Below, piece after piece: positions 1 through 5,896 of a stretch of 9,986 nt of DNA. The notes under the pieces are model-generated. The model had not been told where the DNA came from. It did not search any database and saw only the letters and a program-made list of their open reading frames with translations. The stretch is taken from contig CAZCDM010000090.1 in the NCBI GenBank assembly GCA_964497475.1, positions 1-9,986 on the forward strand. The letters are read 5' to 3'. The position numbers were made by a program, and so were the translations under genes. Numbering within the stretch: position 1 is the stretch's first letter; each line of letters opens with the position of its first letter. The DNA comes from CAZCDM01 sp964497475. Its GTDB lineage: Bacteria; Planctomycetota; Phycisphaerae; SM23-33.

Positions 1-50
1 CACCAATCGTCGTCACCAACAAAAATCAACGGACCGGTGAGAAATGCGGG

Positions 51-179
51 TTAGTGCCACAGGTTTTCGACCGGATTGAGTTCCGGCGAGTACGGCGGCA
101 GCGGCAGCACGGTGATGTTCTCCGGGACGATCAGATCATGGACAGTCAAACATCGCTCGAGGACTATTCTGTATGCGTA
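51..179 (-). pseudogene. IS630-family transposase remnant (C-terminal DDE region)
   Basis: Read on the minus strand, positions 143 down to 54 translate to a peptide containing LPPYSPELNPVENLWH, the hallmark C-terminal segment of IS630/Tc1-mariner-like (DDE_3) transposases, in which the E of the NPVE stretch is the last acidic catalytic residue. It is preceded by VPENITVLPL, also typical. A TAA stop (53-51) falls directly after the WH, where intact relatives continue with another helix. Upstream, the frame stays open to about position 179, but I recognise no transposase motif beyond roughly position 143. Only about 30 family-like residues survive, so this is a dead fragment. The sequence at 1-50 does not continue the family in the same frame. 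The motif identification is secure; the exact fragment edges are not. Confidence 0.8.
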
Positions 180-198
180 TTATCGGGTTGGAGCAATA

Positions 199-216
199 GG
201 GGCACTATAATGCCCC
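199..216 (+). promoter_or_regulatory. Candidate -10 box inside a perfect palindrome (operon leader)
   Basis: GGGGCA (199-204) and TGCCCC (211-216) form a perfect 6-bp inverted repeat around CTATAA. A perfect TATAAT -10 hexamer sits at 206-211. It lies 63 nt upstream of the preferred ATG of the first operon gene. No good -35 is correctly spaced: TTGGAG at 188-193 leaves only 12 nt, and the 17-nt position reads TCGGGT. An activator-dependent promoter, or an operator overlapping the -10, would fit. The palindrome could also be a chance leftover of the adjacent insertion-sequence debris. The sequence features are seen directly; the promoter role is inference. Confidence 0.4.
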
Positions 217-273
217 GATGGCATCAAGCCGTTGCATCGTTTCCGCAAACGAACTGGAGAGGACCGTACCCGT

Positions 274-2547
274 ATGATGTTTTTCAAATGGCCCTGGCGG
301 GCTGTCATCCGCTGGCTGGCCCGCTCGCACGGATTCATCGACCCGCTGAACCTCCTATCGAGCATTGAGAAGCTGGCCCAGCCGTCCGAAGTCTCCGTGC
401 CGGTCGAGTTGCTCCGGGCGGGCATGGTTTTTCACGCCCGCGGGCTGATCAACACCAAGGTCATCCAGCAGAACCTCGACTGGCAGTGGCCATACTGGGT
501 TCGCCGTCAGTTCGACCCGCACGACAACTCCTTCCTGCCGCGCGCGTTCTCGATGACGCACGTGAACCTCACGCACCGCAACTGGACCGCCGTCGGCACG
601 CCCGGCTGCGAGACCTACCCGCTGATCGACCCGCGAGGCCTCCTCACGCCTTTCTTCGACAGCTGGTCCATCGACGCGGCGATCCTCCCGGCCGAGGGCT
701 CGGCCCTGCTGCCCGCGCGGGCCGAGGACGTCTCCCAGAAGCTGGAACTGGACGACGAACTCGGCCTGGTGGTCGAAACCTCCAGCCGATGCCCGGGCCT
801 GGAACTGACCTCGCGCGTCTGGGCCGAGGACCCCGATCGGCCGAAGTGCTGCATGACGCTTCGCACCCGCACCGACCGCCCGGCCCGGCTGGCCGTGGCG
901 ATCCGGCCGTTCAACCCCGAGGGCGTCAGCTTCGTCCGGCGGATCGCATTCCACGACGCATCGGCCCGCATGGCCGTCAACGAGTGCGACTGCATCGCAC
1001 TGGGGCGAACGCCTCATGACCACCGCGTCTCGACCTACGCCCGGGGCGATGTGCTGGGGCGAATCGATCGTGCCGAGTCGGCCCCCTCGGCCAACTGCCG
1101 CGTGGGGCTGGCGACATCGGCGGCCTTGTACGATCTTGCCGGAGGCGACGACGAGCTCGCGATGACCGTCGACCTCCTGGCCGATCGGCCCGACAGCGAT
1201 CAGCCCGTCACGGTGACTCCCTCCGGGACATGGCGGGAGAATCTCACCGGCCTGGCCGAGCTGTCGATCCCGGACCGGCGGATGCAACGGCTCTACGACC
1301 AGGCGGTGCGCAACTTGATTCTGCTGAGCCCGGCCGACGTCTACCCCGGGCCGTACACCTACCGCCGGTTCTGGTTTCGCGATGCGGTCCTGATGCTTCA
1401 GGCCATGCTCGCGGTGGGCATGATTGGCCGGGCCCAGGCCGTACTCCAGCGATTCCTGCCGCGCCAGCGGACCAACGGCTACTTCCATTCGCAGAAGGGC
1501 GAGTGGGACTCCAACGGCCAGGTGCTCTGGCTGCTGCGGCGATTCGTCGAACTCACCGGCCGGTCCCTGCCGCCTGAGACCTGGGCCAAGCCCGTCGCCC
1601 GGGCGGGCCAATGGATCCAGCGCAAGCGGTGCCGCCATCGCGACGATCCGCTGCACAACGGGCTCATGCCGGCCGGCTTCTCCGCCGAGCACCTGGGCAA
1701 TAACGATTACTACTACTGGGACGATTATTGGTCGACCGCAGGCCTGCGCGATGGTGGCTGGTTGCTTCGCCAGTGGGGCCAGGACGACCAGGCCGAGCTT
1801 TTCCAGCGGCAGGGGGCTGATTTCGCCGAGGCGATCAAACGCAGCCTGCGCCGCTCGCGCGATCGGCGCAGCGTCGACGCGCTGCCGGCTTCGCCCTATC
1901 GGCGGATGGACGCCGGGGCCGTCGGCTCACTGGCGGCGGGCTATCCGCTGGGCCTGCTGGCTGGCGACGACACCCGCCTGGCCGCGACGGTCGACACCCT
2001 CCGGCGGGAATGCTTCGTCGACGGACTGTTCTTCCAGCAGATGATCCACAGCGGCCTGAACGCCTACCTCACGCTCCACGTCGCACAGGTCATGCTCCGC
2101 GCCGGGCGGGGCGGCTTTTTCAACCTCGTCGCCGATGTCGCCAACGCGGCCAGTCCGACCGGGCAGTGGCCCGAGGCGATTCACCCGGCCACGGGCGGCG
2201 GGTGCATGGGCGACGGCCAGCACGGCTGGGCCCTGGCCGAGTGGGTCATGATGCTGCGGAACATGTTTCTTCGCGAGGAGGGCGACCGCCTGGTCCTCGC
2301 GGCAGGGATTCCCCCGACCTGGCTGGACAGCGGGCAGGAACTCTCGCTCGGCCCGGCACCGACGAGCTTCGGGCCGGTGACCGTCCGCCTGCGCGCAGCG
2401 GGCGACGGGCGGGCGACCATCCAATGGACCGCGCAGTGGCGAAGCCCGCCCGAGGCGGTCGACATCCTCCCGCCGCTGGTCGATGAGCCGGTTCGCGTCG
2501 GTCCGGACGAATCGACCGTCACGGTGCAACGGGCGAAGGAGGCCTGA
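274..2547 (+). CDS. Six-hairpin (alpha/alpha)6 glycosidase-like protein, amylo-alpha-1,6-glucosidase/GH15-like
   Basis: This 757-residue protein probably hydrolyses or rearranges a glycoside in the cytoplasm. A beta-rich N-terminal part (about residues 80-320) is followed by an (alpha/alpha)6-type region (about 325-680) and a short beta tail. Motifs typical of six-hairpin glycosidases are RFWFRDA (365-371), GEWDSNGQ (409-416), an aromatic-acidic run ending WDDYW (482-486), and GQWPEAIHP (630-638), where E634 is a plausible catalytic acid or base. I see no signal peptide. The ATG at 274 is chosen because GGAGAGGA (256-263) sits 10 nt before it; an in-frame ATG at 232 would add 14 basic residues without a good ribosome site. 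It leads the operon and ends 2 nt before the glycosyltransferase start. Fold class is fairly sure. CAZy family and substrate are not: glucan debranching, kojibiose- or trehalose-type activity and a non-catalytic role all remain open. Confidence 0.75.
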   Translation: MMFFKWPWRAVIRWLARSHGFIDPLNLLSSIEKLAQPSEVSVPVELLRAGMVFHARGLINTKVIQQNLDWQWPYWVRRQFDPHDNSFLPRAFSMTHVNLTHRNWTAVGTPGCETYPLIDPRGLLTPFFDSWSIDAAILPAEGSALLPARAEDVSQKLELDDELGLVVETSSRCPGLELTSRVWAEDPDRPKCCMTLRTRTDRPARLAVAIRPFNPEGVSFVRRIAFHDASARMAVNECDCIALGRTPHDHRVSTYARGDVLGRIDRAESAPSANCRVGLATSAALYDLAGGDDELAMTVDLLADRPDSDQPVTVTPSGTWRENLTGLAELSIPDRRMQRLYDQAVRNLILLSPADVYPGPYTYRRFWFRDAVLMLQAMLAVGMIGRAQAVLQRFLPRQRTNGYFHSQKGEWDSNGQVLWLLRRFVELTGRSLPPETWAKPVARAGQWIQRKRCRHRDDPLHNGLMPAGFSAEHLGNNDYYYWDDYWSTAGLRDGGWLLRQWGQDDQAELFQRQGADFAEAIKRSLRRSRDRRSVDALPASPYRRMDAGAVGSLAAGYPLGLLAGDDTRLAATVDTLRRECFVDGLFFQQMIHSGLNAYLTLHVAQVMLRAGRGGFFNLVADVANAASPTGQWPEAIHPATGGGCMGDGQHGWALAEWVMMLRNMFLREEGDRLVLAAGIPPTWLDSGQELSLGPAPTSFGPVTVRLRAAGDGRATIQWTAQWRSPPEAVDILPPLVDEPVRVGPDESTVTVQRAKEA
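2535..2541 (+). promoter_or_regulatory. Strong Shine-Dalgarno for the GT4 gene
   Basis: AAGGAGG lies inside the last codons of the preceding glycosidase-like gene, 8 nt before the ATG at 2550. It fixes the glycosyltransferase start and implies that both genes are translated from one message. Confidence 0.8.
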
Positions 2548-2549
2548 GT

Positions 2550-3842
2550 ATGCGTATTGCGATGTTCACCAACGACTATCTCCCGCAGGTCGGCGGCGTG
2601 GCCCGGTCGGTCCAGCGGTTCGCCGAGGTCTACCGTCGCGAGGGCCACGATGTGCTCATCGTCGCACCGGCTTACAAGAATCAGCCAGCCGACGAACCGG
2701 ACGTCTTCCGCGTTGCCGCGATCCGCGAGGTCAACGATACCGACTTCTCCCTGGCCCTGCCGCCCGGGCTGGACCTGATCGAAGAGATGGACGCGTTCGC
2801 CCCGGAGATCATCCACGCCCATCATCCCTTCCTGCTGGGCAACGCGGCGGCTCGGGCCGCAGCCAGGCGACGCTTGCCGCTGGTCTTCACCCACCACACC
2901 CGCTGGGAGTTTTACACCCATTACAGCCCGGTCGAACTCGAAGCGATGTCCAGCTACATCGCCCGGCTGGCCACGGGCTATGCCGAGCTGTGCGACTGCG
3001 TCATCGCCCCCAGCGAGAGCATCGAGGAGATTCTTCGCCAGCGGGGCGTGACCGCGCCGATCGAGGTGATCCCCACCGGCGTGGAACTGGAAGAATACAG
3101 CCGCGGTGATGGGAAACGATTCCGCCGGGCCAGGGGCATCGACACCGGCGCTACGGTGATCGGCCATTGTGGCCGACTCGCACCGGAGAAGAACCTCGAC
3201 TTCCTCGCCCGGGCGATGGCCAAGGCGCTGGCTGATGAGCCACGTCTCCATGCGCTGATCGTTGGCGATGGGCCTTGCCGCAAGGGGAACCGCGAGGCCT
3301 TCGCCGAGGCAGGGGTGGGCGATCGGCTCTGGCTGGCCGGGTCGCTCGGAGGCCAGGAGCTGATCGACGCCTACCACGCGATGGACCTCTTTGCCTTTGC
3401 ATCGAAGACCGAAACGCAGGGGATGGTCCTGGTCGAGGCGCTGGCGGCCGGTTTGCCGGTGGTGGCATTGGACGCTCCCGGCAGCCGGGAGGTCGTCCGC
3501 GACGGCCAGAACGGCCGACTCGTGGCGACCGAGCAGGCCGCCCCCTTTGCCGGGGCTCTGCGGGACGTGGCCGACTGGACGCATCGCTCCGGCGGGGACC
3601 TGGTCGAGAGCGTCCGTCAATCGGCCAAGCCCTTCGAGATGATCCGCTGTGCCGAGCGGATGCTCGCTCTCTACCGGCAGATCAGGCGTACCACGTCGGG
3701 GCGGCTGGAGAAGCTCGATTCCGGCGAGTGGGCCTCGGCCATGCGGGCCTTGCAACGCGAGTGGGACATCTGGGCCAACCGGCTGGACTCGGCCGGCCAG
3801 GCCCTGTGGGGCTCGGGCGAATCGGCCGACGCCGAAGTGTAA
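2550..3842 (+). CDS. GT4-family glycosyltransferase, diacylglycerol-glucosyltransferase-like
   Basis: This 430-residue GT-B enzyme should transfer a sugar from a nucleotide-sugar donor with retention of configuration. The N-terminal domain opens with a beta strand and a glycine loop (YLPQVGGVARSV, 10-21) and carries HAHHPF (89-94) and THHTRWEFYTHY (114-125). The last motif is characteristic of the alMGS/MgtA-like group that glucosylates diacylglycerol at the membrane face. The C-terminal domain has GRLAPEKN (208-215; R209 and K214 are expected to bind donor phosphates) and an E-x7-E motif (E288 and E296). Residues from about 365 form an extra helical, Trp- and Arg-containing tail that might touch membrane or partners. 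It is second in the operon, 2 nt after the glycosidase-like gene. The GT4 assignment is firm; the lipid acceptor is inferred from motif resemblance, and a soluble sugar acceptor is possible. Confidence 0.88.
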   Translation: MRIAMFTNDYLPQVGGVARSVQRFAEVYRREGHDVLIVAPAYKNQPADEPDVFRVAAIREVNDTDFSLALPPGLDLIEEMDAFAPEIIHAHHPFLLGNAAARAAARRRLPLVFTHHTRWEFYTHYSPVELEAMSSYIARLATGYAELCDCVIAPSESIEEILRQRGVTAPIEVIPTGVELEEYSRGDGKRFRRARGIDTGATVIGHCGRLAPEKNLDFLARAMAKALADEPRLHALIVGDGPCRKGNREAFAEAGVGDRLWLAGSLGGQELIDAYHAMDLFAFASKTETQGMVLVEALAAGLPVVALDAPGSREVVRDGQNGRLVATEQAAPFAGALRDVADWTHRSGGDLVESVRQSAKPFEMIRCAERMLALYRQIRRTTSGRLEKLDSGEWASAMRALQREWDIWANRLDSAGQALWGSGESADAEV

Positions 3843-3904
3843 CAGCCCGCCTCTCTACAATGTACATGAACCCGCCCAACGCCACGAAACGCGAAAGGAT
3901 CCCC

Positions 3905-4195
3905 ATGCTTGACGATATTCGATCGCAAACGAATGCACCGATACAGATGGATCACAACGAGGCCCTTCGTCAGCCCCCGGCTGAGGAAATGCAGTTCCTC
4001 ATGAAAATGGAGCACGCGGCCAACCAGGAACGCTTCGGCGTGATCGAGGAAAACGTCGACCGGCTGCAACGGCTGGTCAACGACTGCCAGGATCGCATGG
4101 AAGCCCTCGGCACGATCCAGAATCGCGCCCGGATGGTCATGGGCCGATTCGAGCCGGCCCATCGGCCCCACGGCCAGGAACCGGGGCCCCTCTGA
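3905..4195 (+). CDS. Small coiled-coil protein of unknown function
   Basis: This 96-residue protein belongs to no family I recognise. A polar N-terminus (1-25) leads into a long helix-forming stretch (about 26-80) rich in Glu, Met, Arg and Leu, with heptad-like spacing around FGVIEENVDRLQRLVNDC (44-61). The last 15 residues are Pro/His/Gly-rich and probably disordered. There is no signal peptide or membrane segment. The ATG at 3905 is supported by AAAGGA at 3894-3899, 5 nt upstream. A longer open frame starts at 3275 but overlaps the glycosyltransferase and has shadow-like composition. Its TGA overlaps the ATG of the GH130 gene by one base (TGATG), so the two are probably translationally coupled. 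This suggests a partner or adaptor of the neighbouring enzymes. It is likely real, given its start site, coupling and plausible composition. Confidence 0.7.
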   Translation: MLDDIRSQTNAPIQMDHNEALRQPPAEEMQFLMKMEHAANQERFGVIEENVDRLQRLVNDCQDRMEALGTIQNRARMVMGRFEPAHRPHGQEPGPL

Positions 4196-5112
4196 TGCCC
4201 GCAATTTTCCAGCGACATCACAGCAACCCCATCCTCACGCCGGAGGACATGCCCTTCCCGGCCCTGGCGGTGCTGAACCCTGGCGCCGTCGAGCAGGGCG
4301 GGCAGGTCCTGCTGCTGGTTCGCATCGAAAATTGTGCGGGCCATTCGAACATTCATGTTGCCCGCAGCGAGAACGGCGTGGACGACTGGGAGATCGAACC
4401 CGAGCCGCTGCTGGCCTACGGGCGGCCTGACATGCGGTACGAGCAGTGGGGCTGCGAGGATCCCCGCGTGTCGTACCTGGCCGAGGAACAGTGCTACTAT
4501 ATCACCTACACGACCTACTCGCCCAACGGGGCCGCGGTGGGCCTGGCCCGCAGTTGTGATCTCACCAGCGCCGAGCGCATCGGGCTGATCTTCCCGCCGA
4601 ACAACAAAGACGCCGCCCTGTTCCCCAAGAAAATCGATGGTCGATGGGTCGCCCTCCATCGGCCCGATGCGGGCGATGGCATTGAGAATATCTGGATCGC
4701 ATTCAGCAAGGATCTCGTCTACTGGGGCGAGCCGCACTGCGTTCTCAAAGAGGGCCACGGGGCAGCCTGGGATGCCGTGACCGTCGGCACGGGCCCGCCG
4801 CCGCTGGAAACCGACGAGGGCTGGCTGCTGCTGTATCACGGCGTCAAGCTATACGGCCGCCAGCCCGTCTACCGCGTGGGCACGGCCCTGCTGGACAAGA
4901 AAAACGTCCACAAGGTCAAGGCCCGCTCCAGCCAGGCCATCTTCAAACCGACCGAACTTTACGAAACCTCCGGCCTGGTGGCCAACGTGGTCTTCCCGAC
5001 CGGACTGATCCGTCGTGGTGACGAACTGTGGATGTACTACGGCGCCGCCGACCAGTGCATCGCCCTGGCTACGGCCCGGCTTGACGATGTACTGGCCACA
5101 CTCGAATCCTGA
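4195..5112 (+). CDS. GH130-family beta-mannoside phosphorylase-like enzyme
   Basis: This 305-residue five-bladed beta-propeller protein matches GH130 over its whole length. Family motifs in order are HHSNPILTPED (8-18), LNPGAV (27-32), LLVRIE (40-45), CEDPRV (87-92; D89 is the expected proton donor), PPNNKDAALFPKKI (134-147), ALHRPD (153-158), LLLYHGV (211-217), NVVFPTG (264-270) and MYYGAAD (280-286). GH130 members mostly split beta-linked mannosides with phosphate; some are hydrolases. R156, H215 and Y226 occupy places where, as I recall from characterised phosphorylases, phosphate is bound, so phosphorolysis is favoured. It lacks a signal peptide, so a cytoplasmic substrate is implied. The ATG at 4195 overlaps the previous stop by one base. 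The family is very secure; the linkage (mannosyl-glucose, beta-1,2- or beta-1,4-mannan, or N-glycan core) cannot be read from the sequence by eye. Confidence 0.92.
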   Translation: MPAIFQRHHSNPILTPEDMPFPALAVLNPGAVEQGGQVLLLVRIENCAGHSNIHVARSENGVDDWEIEPEPLLAYGRPDMRYEQWGCEDPRVSYLAEEQCYYITYTTYSPNGAAVGLARSCDLTSAERIGLIFPPNNKDAALFPKKIDGRWVALHRPDAGDGIENIWIAFSKDLVYWGEPHCVLKEGHGAAWDAVTVGTGPPPLETDEGWLLLYHGVKLYGRQPVYRVGTALLDKKNVHKVKARSSQAIFKPTELYETSGLVANVVFPTGLIRRGDELWMYYGAADQCIALATARLDDVLATLES

Positions 5113-5133
5113 ATGAACCGAAAGGAAAATTCC

Positions 5134-5895
5134 ATGTTCTGCAACACTCATGACATCATCGGCCTGGACATCCAGGCTACCGACGATCGCATCGGCGACG
5201 TCGAGGACCTGTACTTTGACGATCACACCTGGGCCATTCGCTACCTCGTGGCCGATACCGGCCAGTGGCTGCCCGGCCGGAATGTCCTGCTGAGCCCAGA
5301 GTCGGTCGAGCAGGTCGATCTCGAAAACGGCACGATCGCTATGGCACTGACGACCCAGCAGATTGAAGAGGGGCCGGGCATCGAAACCGACATGCCCGTC
5401 TCCCGACAACGCGAGATGGACCTGGCTCGCCACTTCGGGTGGGGAACCTACTGGGATACCGCCAACTGGGGCAACTACTGGGGGCCGATCGCAAATCCCA
5501 ACGTTTCGCCTCTGGCCAATGCAGCCAGGGGACAGGATGACGCATCGGGCGAGCCCGGTGATCCGAACCTGCGCAGCTGCCGGGAGGTCGAAGGGTATGA
5601 CATTCTCGCCCGCGACGGCGAGATCGGCCATGTCGAGAGCTTCCTGCTGGAGGTCGAGACCTGGGTGGTCCGCTACCTTGTGGTGGACACCCGAAACTGG
5701 CTGCCCGGGCGGAAGGTGCTCGTCTCGCCGATGTGGCTGAAGGATATCGACTGGACCGATTCGCAGGTCGTCGTCGACGTCAACCGCGAGGCGATCAAGT
5801 CCAGCCCGGAATACGACCCCAAGACCGGCCTGACCCGCGAGTTGGAAGGCAAACTCCACGATCACTTCGGGCAGGTGAAATACTGGGAGAGCTAA
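5134..5895 (+). CDS. Tandem PRC-barrel domain protein
   Basis: This 253-residue protein has two PRC-barrel-like units separated by a Pro/Ala/Asp-rich linker (about 118-148). The units are clear duplicates: WAIRYLVADTGQWLPGRNVL (33-52) matches WVVRYLVVDTRNWLPGRKVL (177-196), and each unit ends with a DxHFG/ARHFG plus YW motif (residues 98-107 and 242-251). PRC-barrels occur in the photosynthetic reaction-centre H subunit and RimM and often mediate protein or RNA contacts; many free-standing ones are stress-linked. No signal peptide or transmembrane segment is visible. The ATG at 5134 is preferred because AAAGGAAA (5121-5128) lies 5 nt before it; an ATG at 5113, directly after the GH130 stop, would add seven residues and place that purine tract inside the gene. 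Domain identity is good; its role in this operon is unknown. Confidence 0.85.
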   Translation: MFCNTHDIIGLDIQATDDRIGDVEDLYFDDHTWAIRYLVADTGQWLPGRNVLLSPESVEQVDLENGTIAMALTTQQIEEGPGIETDMPVSRQREMDLARHFGWGTYWDTANWGNYWGPIANPNVSPLANAARGQDDASGEPGDPNLRSCREVEGYDILARDGEIGHVESFLLEVETWVVRYLVVDTRNWLPGRKVLVSPMWLKDIDWTDSQVVVDVNREAIKSSPEYDPKTGLTRELEGKLHDHFGQVKYWES

Positions 5896-5896
5896 G

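Noticed and set aside
54..368. Plus-strand 104-codon frame over the transposase remnant and gene leader
   Set aside because: It is the opposite strand of the transposase motif and then runs out of frame into the glycosidase-like gene.
355..1692. Long open frame on the minus strand opposite the six-hairpin gene
   Set aside because: It is an antisense shadow caused by high GC; its translation is Gly/Arg/Pro/His-rich with no motif, while the plus-strand frame has clear family motifs.
2181..3755. 524-codon minus-strand frame spanning two plus-strand genes
   Set aside because: It crosses the boundary of two well-supported genes, has low-complexity composition and no recognisable domain.
3856..3861. 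TACAAT as an internal promoter -10 before the coiled-coil gene
   Set aside because: No acceptable -35 lies 15-19 nt upstream; the 62-nt gap alone does not prove a promoter.
3275..4195. 306-codon plus-strand frame ending with the small coiled-coil protein
   Set aside because: The first 210 codons overlap the GT4 gene out of frame and have shadow composition; the ribosome site at 3894 supports a start at 3905.
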